A stretch of DNA of 42,414 bases. Source: Ectocarpus siliculosus. Its lineage: Eukaryota > Sar > Phaeophyceae > Ectocarpales > Ectocarpaceae. Location: assembly GCA_000310025.1 (NCBI GenBank), contig FN649727.1, forward strand, positions 7,214,359-7,256,772, in the 5' to 3' direction. Shown here one piece after another: positions 1-10,800 of the stretch (within the stretch, counting starts at the first letter, position 1; every line of letters begins with the position of its first letter). Below the pieces are notes generated by a model. It saw only the letters and a list, made by a program, of their open reading frames with translations, was not told the DNA's origin and ran no database searches. A program made the translations under genes and the position numbers.

Positions 1-69
1 TAAAAAGGGGGGGGGCCCCCCCCCCCCCCCCCCCGCCCACATGACCCCCTGTGCCCCCAATGTACACAG

Positions 70-272
70 AATGCCTCCGTACGTGGCGCAAGAGCAAAGG
101 TCCCCAGAAGGATATCAGCCGCACGTGCCCCGAGTGCCGCAAGGTGTCGTTCTTCCTCGTGCCGTCAAAGGAACACCTCAAGGGGAAGGCCAAGCTGAAG
201 GCCATCCAGGCCTACAAGAAGGGGCTGTCCAAGCTCCCGTGCAAGTGAGAGAGAGAGACACACACACACACG

Positions 273-303
<31 letters not shown>

Positions 304-732
304 CACAACGGGCAGACAGAGAGAGATGGAGAGAGAGACACGGAGAAGGACAGACAGACAAAAAATCTCGATGAAGTCAATCGCTTTTGTCCTACATGAC
401 CACGCCCCCCCCCTGCCTTAGCGTCCCCGTAGCCCGTAGGCAACGCGTGCTTCGTGCATGCATGCCACTCTCCGTCTCAAGTCTTCCCTCGGCCCCTCTT
501 ATAGCTTACCCTCTCCTTTTTTACTCTGTCCTGTACATCTCTCCCGCCCCCCTCCCCCAGGTACCACAAGCCAGGCAAGGCCTCCGGCGGCGGAACTACC
601 ACCGTATGCCCGTTCGGCTCGCGCTGCTTCTACGCCCACCTCGACGAGAACGGCAACGACGTAAAGGACCGCGCGACGCCCGCCCCACCCGCGCCTTTGC
701 GCCGCACTTGCCCGTACCTAAGGGCCGGAGGA

Positions 733-767
<35 letters not shown>

Positions 768-1390
768 GGCCAGTCGGGGTGGTGGGGCAAACAGGGGCGG
801 CGGTAGGAGTGGCGGCCGTGGCGGAACGGGAGCTGGGGATCGCGCTGGGCATGGTCACGGAGCCAGTGGCCGTGTGTTCAGCGATGTCCATGTGCTGTAC
901 CCCTTCGGCAGAGATGGTGAGTTGTTGGCTAGTCCTAGGCCGAGAGGGGGAGGGGGGTCTGGGAAGTGTCGTGTGATGTCAATCTCAATCTCGGGCACGC
1001 TGAGTTTTTGTTGTGGTTGGCGAGTGCGACTGCTGTCCTCGTCGTTCCCGCTGACGACCAGTTGTCATTCGCGTGTTTTTCTCTAGCACTTTGCTCTTTC
1101 CCATCACCACGTTCGTACCCACCGAACGACCTGCCTGGCTGATCCTCCGTTCCTAGCATTGGGTGGGTGGTAAACTAATGAAATCAACCACCGGCGATAC
1201 CGGTGGCGGTGGTGGCTTGATGTGCCTTCGTTGTTCGGCTCGCGGTTGCGTTCGGAATCCAAACCCAGGCACCACGGCGCGCTTCGCCCCAGACATCATG
1301 ATGGGCTCACACGGCAGCAGACAGCACATGTCGGTCATCATGCGCCTTCAGCAGCTTATGCTTGACGCTGCCGCCGCCGAAGACCTCTAA
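70..1390 (+). CDS. MKRN: Makorin-type RING/CCCH E3 ubiquitin ligase, C-terminal part (5' end outside window)
   Basis: Makorins are RING E3 ubiquitin ligases with several CCCH zinc fingers. I assemble three exons: about 70-244, 561-916 and 1269-1390 (the last could start at 1293, same phase). Exon one opens after an ACAG acceptor with ECLRTWRK, the middle of the RING, then RTCPECRKVSFFLVPS (last RING cysteines plus the makorin-specific tail) and YKKGLSKLPCK, which in makorins leads into the final CCCH finger. The splice 244/561 joins CK to YHKPGK and gives CPFGSRCFYAH, so the finger is C-X16-C-X5-C-X3-H. Then follows a Gly/Arg-rich tract of about 40 residues encoded partly by a GGC repeat, YPFGRDG, and a short C-terminus ending MLDAAAAEDL before TAA. 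Introns begin GTGAGA (245) and GTGAGT (917). The N-terminal CCCH fingers and start of the RING are missing at the window edge. Family is clear; the last exon is less sure. Confidence 0.85.
245..560 (+). other. Makorin intron with GA and GACA simple repeats
   Basis: The intron runs from GTGAGA to a C-rich CCCCCAG acceptor. It starts with GA/CA dinucleotides, then a GACA tetranucleotide run near 276-300 and further GA-rich units to about 362. Open frames through this stretch are repeat translations, not genes. Confidence 0.75.
731..768 (+). repeat. GGC trinucleotide repeat encoding poly-glycine in makorin
   Basis: About twelve GGC units in frame with the makorin exon give a pure glycine run that continues into an RGGG-type Gly/Arg segment. 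It is probably length-variable. Confidence 0.85.
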
Positions 1391-2345
1391 GCTTTTCTCG
1401 GGAAGAAGTGAAGACCTTACACGTACGTGATATTCCAGGCTTCGGGTTCCTTCTCATGTTACTTTTTGGGATATAGGGTTAGTATTGTGCTTGTTGAAGA
1501 CGTTCGGAGCATCCCACCAAGTTTGCACGGCCTTCCCGAGGAGAGGTGATGGTAAGGGGGAGAGCAGGAGGGGGGCAAATGGCCCCTCACCCGTGCGCAC
1601 GGGAACAGAAGTAGGAAAAAGAGGGGGCGACGGTGACTGTAACGAGGGGGGGGGGTGTCCGTGTTACATTTTTTTTGTTTTTCCGTGGTTACCTTGGCCG
1701 TGTTTCCTTTTGGGTTAAGCCGTCAGAGATCGTAGTTATCCCCGCCGATATCCGCATCATACACGTATGATAGCAAAACAACGAAGGGTACCCGCTCGTG
1801 TGTTTTTGGAGAATATTTTACTGCGGTGCCTTTTCTTACGCCTTGTGTTCGGTCGAGCGTAAGGGCACGTCGCGAAGTACCTGCCGTGGCTTCTTTGTAC
1901 ATGTCAATTGTCTCGTTTTTTTAAAAGACCCTTCTCATGTGTTTGTACTGACTGCTGTTTGCTCGTGCTGTAAGGGCGGCTTGCACACAGCAGTGACGTC
2001 GCGTTTTACTTGCCTTTCCTTTCGCTTTTTACTTTTGTTGAAGATTGTTTTTGATTGAGCTGGTGGGAATAATAGAGAGTTGCTTTTTGTGTGAAGGGGG
2101 CAGGGTGAGGAAATAATACATACAGTCTATAACCGGGACGCCTCTTAGATCGAGGCCGAGCTACGCTACGCGGTTCATCGAGTTCGGTTTCTGTCGCTGT
2201 TGCGGTGTGGGGGTTCGAGAGCCCCCTCGTTGCAGGCAGTGCCAGCATCGTCCCAGCGCGGAGTGCACCACACCGCCCGTCGGAACGGGCGGCGGTTGTT
2301 GTCGCCCCCAGACAACGGTCAGAGGGGGCGTTCTGTAGGGTGTTC

Positions 2346-2575
2346 TTTATGTTTTTTGGAGAGAGCAGCTAGGATGGGTCCGAGCCGTTGGGCAAGGGGT
2401 GGAGAGAGAGTGGCGGGCGTTGAGTTTTTTTTTTTTTTGTGCCGTTTGATAGATCAGGCAGGGTGGGTCTCAGCCGTTGCGCAGGGGGGCGGAGGGAGAA
2501 GGGCTGGCGCTGTGAAGTGAATCTTTTTTTTTTTGTGTCGTTTGAGAGAGCAGGTAGGATGAGTCTGAGCTGTTG
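2346..2575. repeat. Imperfect minisatellite, about 96-bp unit, 2.5 copies
   Basis: Three blocks share the order poly-T, TGCCGTTTGAKAGA, CAGGYAGGATGGGTC, GAGCCGTTGGGCA and a G/A-rich tail. Block starts are near 2346, 2424 and 2523. The copies differ by many substitutions and small indels, so the repeat is old. Reading through it gives a repeating S-N-D/G-T-K-K-K peptide on the minus strand, which I take as a by-product. Confidence 0.7.
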
Positions 2576-4312
2576 GTTGATTCGTGTGCCACCGCAGCGT
2601 CGTCGGTTCGCTCGTTCCATATCAGCGTACGGTACTTACCGCAAACCTTGGCGAGCTGAATTCCAGCAGAATGAGCAGGCGCGTTGAGTTGCAGCTTCGT
2701 CTTGGGAACTATTGGTAGCAGTATTCCAACGGGAGCGCGTTTCATTGTTGTATACACAAGGGTGGGAAGGGGCACGAAAGCCGCGATCGCGCTGCTGCGA
2801 TGTATTTTCTAAACCGCTTACGCAAATATCTGCGTCACGTGTAGGGTGCAGACGGCGTTCCGTTGGGGTTGAAAGTGTTTTTCTCGCTCTTGACGTGGGG
2901 TCGGTCCACTACTGCTAGTAGTAGGCTGTATGTGTCCATGCACTGGGTGGGCTGGAGTTATTGTGTGTTCGGCGCGCGCGCGCGGGGGGGGGGATTACGA
3001 GGTGTATGTATGTCGGGGGGGATTGGCGGCGGGCGAGTAAGACTTGGCACGGTTACCGTTTCGGTCCACCCCGTCTGCGAGGGTAACCCGAGTCGGTGTT
3101 GAAAGCGCGTGGAGAGCTCACGGCCGAAGTGGCTTTAGGTGATAGCGGCGGGTGTATGTGTGCGGGGAGGCGTGGGGGAGCGGAGCAGGGAGGGGGCATC
3201 AGCAGTATAAATATGGGGTGTAGTTTCATGGTATGTATACGTCGTAAAATTCCGGAACAGATATGTCATCAATGATATAGAACAAAAGGTTTCAGCACGC
3301 TACAGAGCGAGCGCGGAAGCCGTCGTGAGTCTTTTTAGGGGTATTTCAGTTTGCGTGGCCGTACGCCAAAGCAGAAACGGTCGGTTTTTAGTCTAGGGGG
3401 CCGGGGGGGGAGGATTCGTTGTCGCGGGACAAAGAATACAAACACGCTTTCTGGTCTGCTGGGTCCCTCACAGGGGGGTCGTGGAGTGTGTGTGGTAGGG
3501 TGGCCCATCTGTTGACAGGATGGGAAACCTTTGGAAGGCCAAAGGTGGCAGAGGTCACGGTGGCTAGTCACGGCACGCGCTTTCCTCTTTATGGTTTTAG
3601 TTTTAATGTCCCTGTTTGTTTTTTCGTCTCTGTCTCGTCGTGTGTTTTCTCTCAGAATTTCCCCTCCTTACGTTTTACGAGACGCTATTCGTCTATTCTT
3701 TTGTTACAATGTAGACGTACTCTTCTCCCCCTTCTTCAATTTATTTCCCGGGGTTTCTGTTTTTATCCGGGAGGGCTCCGAGGCAAACCAGGGTTGCCAG
3801 TTTCGCTGTTTTTTCGTTCTTTTGAGTGCCAGAGAGCTTGTGGGCGCGTGGGTTTATCGAGCCAAGCAGATGGGCGATCCTGAGGAGGAGGGTCGTAGAC
3901 CCTTTGCTATTATAAGTAGTGATTCTAGTGATCTTGATGATTGTTTCTAGTCATGTTGATGATTGTTTGTCTCGACCTTGAGGTCATGTAGCGGGTGGGA
4001 ATCCTTGGCCATCAACTATCAGCCGCGGCAGTAGTAGCAGTGTCACCGGCACGCTACGGTACCACTTCTTTTCGGGCAGGGCGTACATGTGTGTGTGTGT
4101 GCTTGCGCTACTGCGACGTTTGATACGTACGGGCAAACACCCACCCACTTTGATGTTTTTTGTGCGTACAACACCGGCAAGACTTGGAGCAGGTGTTCTT
4201 TTGCTCAGGCGTTGGGAATTTTCATGCACGTGTTCTTTTTTTGGAGGTCAGGGTTAACCCGCCGTGAACATGATCGTGTCCCGCCCACACGGCGCCGGTA
4301 GATTTTAGGTTA

Positions 4313-4513
4313 TCAAGGGGTTGATTGAAGCTTTTGGGAATCGAATGTAGAGATATGGCAGGTACCGGCGTCTCGTAGTGTGATGCTTTCGAAGAAGAGT
4401 CTAGCTCGATTTGGTCCCCCACCAGGCACCGCACCTCTTCGGCCCGAGAAAAGCACCGTTCGGTCGAGCTCCGCCATGAACTCGTTCGTCTTCTGCTTTT
4501 GGGCGGCGGCCAT
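4313..4513 (-). CDS. Unrecognised small open frame, possible exon
   Basis: The minus strand has an ATG at 4513 in good context (GTCATGG) followed by MAAAQKQKTNEFMAELDR and a frame to a stop at 4313, 66 residues. The first 25 residues are charged and helix-like and could be the start of a gene with later exons I could not identify. A donor-like AGAG/GTGCGG lies inside. I see no homologous family. It may equally be chance. Confidence 0.2.
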   Translation of the reverse strand: MAAAQKQKTNEFMAELDRTVLFSGRRGAVPGGGPNRARLFFESITLRDAGTCHISTFDSQKLQSTP

Positions 4514-5652
4514 GACCGTGTCTCTTTTACTGCTCTTGTGGTGGTCTTTGCCTGTTGTTATCGCTGGGAATGTTGGAGGACCCTTGCGCGTGTTTTTCGT
4601 TTGTTTTCGTATGATGTTGGAAGTATTCGCTTTTTGTGTACTCTTGTTCAAGAGCCGGTATCACAAAGGGGTTTTCTTTTGTTATAGAGTATTGCCGCGA
4701 CGACGGTGGTGGTGTTTTTGAACAGCGTTGGTCGTGCTTGTGTGGTTGGTTGGTCTCGGCAATGCGAGCATTCCTCCGCGAGGTCGAAGAATTCCGTTGT
4801 CGTTCATTTCGCAGGAGCATTCACGTGGCGTTTTTTTTGGCGACCACGACCGTCTTTCGCGACGAACACGTCTCGTCTTTTGGTGGGCGCCCCCGCTTCA
4901 ACCTGTACCGGGTGCTACGCTCTTCGTCATACTAGTCTAGCCGGGCACAGAAGGTGCCCCGGGTTTCCCGATTGGTTATTTTTCTGCGTCTTGAGGACAA
5001 CCTGTGAACGGGTTGCGGCTCGCAAATCAATTGGAAATTATTTCGTTGGGTTCGTGTTTTGGAAGGAGGGAGCCTTACGCATCCAGAAACAGAGTTGAGG
5101 CGCCGCCTTGAGTGCGCTCGACTTGTTGTTGATGCTGTTATTTGTCAGAATACCACATGAAGCCATCTCTAACGGGACAACGGTGCAGGCAGGGAATTTC
5201 GTAGTTGTTTACGGAGTATTTTTTTTGTCTTGCTTGTGTCACTGCACACCTACCCATTGCTTGCGTGGTTTTGACAAGTTCCCACGCTTGCAGACTCTTG
5301 CCGCACGCCATGGCACGGAAGAACGGGGCAGCCATTATGAATTCCATTAAAAGTCTGGTATACACGCGTCTGGTGAATGCTGACTGGCGGCTTACTCGCT
5401 GTGTGCAAACACGACCTACACGACTTGTCTCGAACGTGGTACATCTTGACACAGACAGGATAGAAAAAACGGTGCCCTCAAGACGCCCGCACGGCCGGTT
5501 TCATCGGCCGCTAGCGCAAGAAATATGTACAAACCCAACCATCACCACATGTCTCCCCGTGATGCGCGAGCGAGCCACATGGCACAGGCTAGCCCGGCGA
5601 GATAATCTCCCAAGCACCCATCAACACAGTGGTAGATTTAACAACCCACAGA

Positions 5653-7348
5653 CTAGCATCGTCCGCGCCCAGTCTTGAAGCCAGTGGCACTGAAAGTTCC
5701 TCTTTGATCTTTCGAATAGGAGGCGCTACGTCGAAGCTCTCTGCCCTTCTCCTTAACCCCAACGCGCAACCTCCGCAGCCTCTCCTTCAAGGCTTCGTCG
5801 TCTTCTTGCTGCTCCAACACGCGCTCTCCTCCTCCTCGTCCCTCGGCATGGCGGCTTTCAGGCCGCTGGACGGTGATGGCGCTACGGGTCTTCGATGTAA
5901 CCGTCCGTTCCACACGCTTGAGGCTTTTCAGATGGAGTTTCGTCTCCTGAAGAAAGAAGGCGGTGGAGTGTACGTGTTGTAGACTTCGAAGTATAGTGTA
6001 GGCAAGGGTTGTCTTCACGGCGAATACTTCTGGCAGAGGAACTTCAGTTGGAACGCGTCGCGGTGTGTATGTTGGAATGGGCCTTGTACCTTATGTGTGT
6101 CACAAGTATGAACATATATTGCCCCAATGTTGTGTGATGCTTGGGAAGCTACGGTTTAGTTTTTCCGCGCGACGGTTGAATCGGCCAAGGAAATATTTTA
6201 TAGATCTGCTGGACGAATCGGGGTCTACTTGTAGAGTACAGTACATCACCTTGAGCTGCCTCTTTCGGGTCTCTCCTTCTCGCTGTTCCCAATCCTTCAA
6301 AAACATTTCGCTAATCTCGACTGGGCGCGCCAGTTCGTCTCTCACGATGGCTTCCGTCCACCGCGCTCTCTCCTACTTGAGGCCATTTGTTGAACCGATC
6401 GGGTGACAAAGCGGACACATGCTCATTTGTTTGCTATTTGGCAGGTACGTGGGATTGGCTATGAAGGATGTGCACTTCCTGCCCCATCAGTTTACACGAG
6501 CCCCGCCCTGTCAGACGGTCGCTTTTCTATACAAGATCAGAGCACTACCAAAAGCTCTTGCACAGCAGTCCGGTATATCTGCTATGTTGGCGCGTTGGTG
6601 TTATCAACACGATGCTTTCTTTCCTGATAGGGCCGGCCCCGGACCTGATTCGGGGATAATAAAGACCACATCGTCCAACTCCATCTTCTTCTGTATCGAT
6701 GGATATGGTGCATCGAAGTTGATAGTGTTGCCACAAGTCATACCGAGCAATTTGCAGTGGAGCTCACCCCTTCCCTATCGACAGAGAGCTGCAGCATCAT
6801 GTCACGCTCTTGCAGCCGTTTGGTAGTTTCGAGCGCCTTCCTGTGACCGACGCAGGAGGCCATCAGGAGTGAAGCCGCAACGCATGTTAGGCTATCTTGT
6901 GGGTGTTCTTACTTTCTGCCGCTGAATCGTACAGCGTCGCAAGCCGGCGCGGAACGTGACAACCGTCTGCTGATATCCCTTGCGACTGCAACGTTGCAAC
7001 ATGCTGTGGTGATCAGGTTCGCTACGGTAGTCTAGAGTGCGTTGCGCGTTGTGCGGCAGGGCTCGCTCACACCTCGTCGTGGTGTTCAGTCCGGTCCACG
7101 GCGATGCGAGGAGCCTGCCGAGCATGTGAGTAGTTGGAACGTCACCGTCCTCACCTTATGCTCTTATCGTTCGCATGCCTTCGCCATTGGATATGCGCCA
7201 ACTTGGTGTGGAGATCACTCAAAGCATCCCCGCCACCGGACACGACACTTGATCCCGCGGGGACATCCTCACGGCGCGAACCGAACTCGTCCTGAGTTCG
7301 GCATCGGCGGTTTCCTTCTAAAGGGGGTAGAGTATGAACGGAACCCAT
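5653..7348 (-). CDS. Unrecognised charged, coiled-coil-like protein, spliced
   Basis: Three minus-strand exons fit each other in phase: 6840-6768 (KALETTKRLQERDMMLQ...), 6372-6250 (ERARWTEAIVRDELARPVE...KRQLK) and 5946-5653 (ETKLHLKSLKRVERT...ending GFKTGRGRC, TAG). Acceptors are CACAG, AGTAG and TTCAG; donors are GTGAGC and GTGATG. All three are rich in E/K/R/Q with heptad-like spacing, and the last has LEQQEDDEALKERLRRLR, so a coiled coil is likely. Upstream, 6969-6913 (donor GTAAGA) and 7348-7155 (LHTKLAHIQWRRHANDKS, donor GTGAGG) also join in phase and would give 246 residues in all, but their acceptors and the start are uncertain. I do not recognise the family. The gene is head-to-head with the farnesyltransferase alpha gene, about 470 bp apart. 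Confidence 0.5.
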
Positions 7349-7814
7349 CGCGGCGTGGGCTAGATGTTAATCGCCAGGATTGAATCGTCCTGCTCTCTCT
7401 CTCCGCCTCTCTCTGCCTCTGTTGCCCACTGGTAGGTCTTGCACATTAAGGAAAAATAAATACACACACAGAAAGACTACCCATTCGAGATATACCCACA
7501 GTCGAACGGGATGTGGTGGAGTCTCTTCAGTGAGTGAGGGAAAACCAACCGGGTTGCACATGTTTGGGCCATGTTGATGTTCCGGTTCGTTTCGGCGGCG
7601 TAATCACCGCATGCACCGCCTCGTGAACGCCGGAAACCCTTGGTTTTGAGTCTTCCAGAGTTCCAGAGTGCCTGTTTTCGCACGCTTGCAGCGAGTCCTT
7701 GAGCTAGCGGACTGGTTTGGTGAACACCCACCAACGTTGCCCTCTCTTTCGCGAGAGCGTTCAACGCCTCCGCTCGTTGGCGAACCAAGAGGAATTCGGC
7801 GGATCATACCAAGG
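7349..7814. other. Region between two divergent genes, possible shared promoter
   Basis: This stretch separates the possible minus-strand start at 7348 from the plus-strand farnesyltransferase start at 7815. It has a CT-rich run (7390-7420). I see no clear TATA box. Both 5' UTRs and promoters probably lie here. A minus-strand frame at 7477-7788 is open but unsupported. Confidence 0.35.
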
Positions 7815-10800
7815 ATGGACGTCGACGACCTCCAGGTGCCGCTCCGAGGGTTTGAAGACGTGACGCCCATCCCTCAGGACGATAGTGCTGATCCTGTCGT
7901 GTCCATTGCCTACAGGCACAACTGTGAGTGGGCCCGAAAGCTCAACGTTTGCTGGCACATAGTAGGGGGTGTGTGTCGATGACCATGCTACGGCAGCAGT
8001 ACCTTGGAGACTTTCCTTATTTGCGAAAGACGGTGGTAAGAAATCACAGGAAGATCGTGTCTGTTGCACGTACTGGGGGAGTCTCCGTGATGGTTCGCAC
8101 ATCAACAATCTGCACCCCCTCTATCTCCTTATGTACACGTAGCGTTGTGTTTTTCACAACAGTTTACAGGCCGCAGGGAAGCGCTGCTCACACGTTTCCC
8201 TCGACCACGATCAACGATGTCAGGCACCTTCAGGCGATTCGAACGGCTAACTTGAGTTGCGTAAGATACCACACCCCCTGGACCGCTCGTTTACTCCACG
8301 ACGAACGGGAGGCCAAATTCAAACGATGACACGTTTTCGGAAAGCTCTCGACGAGACGGTCCCAAAACCGCCATTTTCGGCACCGTCACTGTTTGTGCTG
8401 CAGACTAATCGAGCCAATCGGCACAGGGGTGGTATCTGACTTTACCTACGGAGGGTATATTGCACTTTTGTACAGAGTCGTCGCTCCCTCTTCCCAGCCT
8501 CGAACTTGACCGCTGCCGATTTTTTCGTACCAACATGTTGCTATCTTCATCCCGCGCACACTCAGACACGGTCGCCACGGACTACTTGAGAGCGTTCCAG
8601 GCCTCGGGAGAAACCAGCGAGAGGTCGCTAGCCATAACGAGGCTGGTCCTCGAGTACAATGCCTCTCACTACACCGCCTGGTGGTTCCGTCGAAGGTGCG
8701 ACGGATTGGAAGAGCAGCTGGGTGGGGGGGTCGAAGGCGTGAGGTTGGCGGCGGTGGGGGGTGGTGTTGCATTATCGAGAGAGCGTAAGACAGGCCGTAC
8801 TTGGAGCGAACGTTGTCCCGATTAGGTTTCGGGGTCTACGTGGGGGATGTTGCGGGCTGCGAGCAAACGCCTCTCTGGCGTGCTGATCGCTAGTGAACGC
8901 CTCCGTATTTGTTGCGTGATTAACTTCCGCGTTGCCCCCCTCTTGCCGGGACCGGCTTCCCGTGGACGGGACGTCCCACCTTGCGCGCACGACCTTTCTT
9001 TTCTCGTGGCCAGCACACAATTGGTTTCAACTGCACCGTACTCCGTGTGGTTTCGTTCAAGACTCGATTTCTCTCCTTCTCGTCTACCAGCAGTACATCA
9101 CTCCATTGCTTTCAACCTTGTACAAGTGTGCTCGCGTGGTTTTTATTTGTCCTCTCCAGAACCAAATGAAGAAGGACATCCCCGAAACCAAACTTACAAA
9201 TACTACAAGGCTCCCCTTTCGGGAGTTAGGAGGCTTGCCTCCCGGGGCGACGCAAGAGGGCATGGTCAATGTCATCGCGGTCCCATTGTTGAATGTCAAC
9301 GTCATGACGTTCGGTACGTGAGTGCCAGTTTTGCGTACAATCTGCAGAATTTTGCCTGGAATTTTTTCATCATCCGTGTGCGGGGTACTTTTTTCTCGCC
9401 GTGACTTTTTCGCGTGTGCGTGTGCGTGTGCTTTTAGGCTAGTGACGTCTTTGCCGCAGGTCCTACTGTTATAGAAGTAATCCGCTCTGCGTTTGATCAT
9501 TTGCTCTTATGTCTTGGTGTTGCCCATAGTCTGTGGAACGCGTTGCGCAGGAATCAAAACAAAAGTCTTCCTGTTTTATGCAAAGTAGTGTTTTTTTGTA
9601 TTTCTTGCGAAGGCTTTCTTCGCACGGAACACGTCCCCGGGGTATAGAGTCAGTTTTTTCAACTTTGGGCGTCAAGCACAAGCGCTACGGGTGACTGGTG
9701 GTCCTCGGTCGTGCGCGGAAATGTACCAACGAAGCGTGAGAAAAGACGCTCTTCTGCTGGCGAAACATATCCGGAAACACGAAAACAGGCAAAATGATAC
9801 ATACGCATATTAAATCCATTAACCACCACCCCCTTTTGTGTATTGTAATTGACGGCGGCGGCGCAGGTGTCTCTTCGCGCTGGGGATGGACCTGGCGAAC
9901 GAACTAGAAGTGGCGGAAGACATCGCCGGGGACAACCCTAAGAACTACCAGGTTTGGTGAGTTGCGATGCACGCGGACAAGGGCACCGACTGCGGCAACA
10001 AACACGTGATACAACAGTTTTGTCGAGGACTGCTGGTGTGTCTTGAAAGGTTTATAAGAACGTGTTTCCTCGGCACCAGCGCTTTAGTTTTGACGATGAG
10101 AAATGCCGAGGGCATAATGGTGACCCGGTGGAAGTAAACTCGCGGGTTTACGTTCCTCGCGTGAGCCGGTAGCTAGCATCCATACCATGCACGCACGACG
10201 ACAACAACGGTTATCCGTCATGCCCGACTAAGACCTCCTTTTTTTTTTGCCAACCTTGATCAGGTATCACCGGCGAGCCCTCGCGGAACACAGGGGTGAC
10301 CCGGGCGATGAGCTAGCGTACGTCGATCAGGTCGTGGAGGAAGACCCCAAGAATTACCACGCCTGGTCGCATCGACAATGGCTGCTGCAGGCATGTCTTG
10401 TGTTCATCAAGAGTACAACAGTGTCTCTTCATCCGGAAAAGAAGCGATTCGTCTCGGGTAGCGATGCGATTTCATAGAGAGGGTCGTGACAACTCTCATT
10501 GCATCGTACCTGGAGTGTGCGGTACAGTACATGTACTTTCTCATGGTCGGCACACAGCATTTTATCCGTACCTTCTCCTATGCAGTATCTCCGAAACCGT
10601 AGACTGCTTACCTACTACCCGGCTTCGACCGTGGAATGCTGTTGCTCAATGTGTCAAGACGATCGGTTTGTTCGACGCCTGCCGTGTTCTCGCGTAACGT
10701 GCTCGTCGATGACTGTCTGTAAGCTTCAGCAGCGCAAAGGCGGGAGGCGATTGGCCGCAACGAGAGGCGTAGCCCCCCGCGCTTTGCGTTTCTTGCGATG

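Larger units (their letters stand above)
1391..5652. other. Long stretch without a recognisable gene
   Basis: After the makorin stop there is T/G-rich sequence, probably makorin 3' UTR at first, then intergenic. It holds poly-T and poly-G runs, a minisatellite at 2346-2575, and one open frame on the minus strand at 4313-4513. No frame here shows a family I recognise. The longer plus-strand frames (3419-3883, 3531-3950) are rich in Phe/Val/Ser codons expected from T/G-rich non-coding DNA. Confidence 0.5.

Noticed and set aside
1-40. Poly-G/poly-C at both window ends as telomere-like or biological boundary
   Set aside because: Pure homopolymers with no telomeric repeat; more likely low-quality contig edges or C-tracts common in this genome.
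3419-3950. Two overlapping plus-strand frames of 139-154 residues
   Set aside because: Hydrophobic Phe/Val/Ser content follows from T/G-rich DNA; no family or splice support.
8847-9404. 185-residue plus-strand frame in farnesyltransferase intron 2
   Set aside because: It lies wholly between exons fixed by homology, lacks a known motif and has no conserved splice context.
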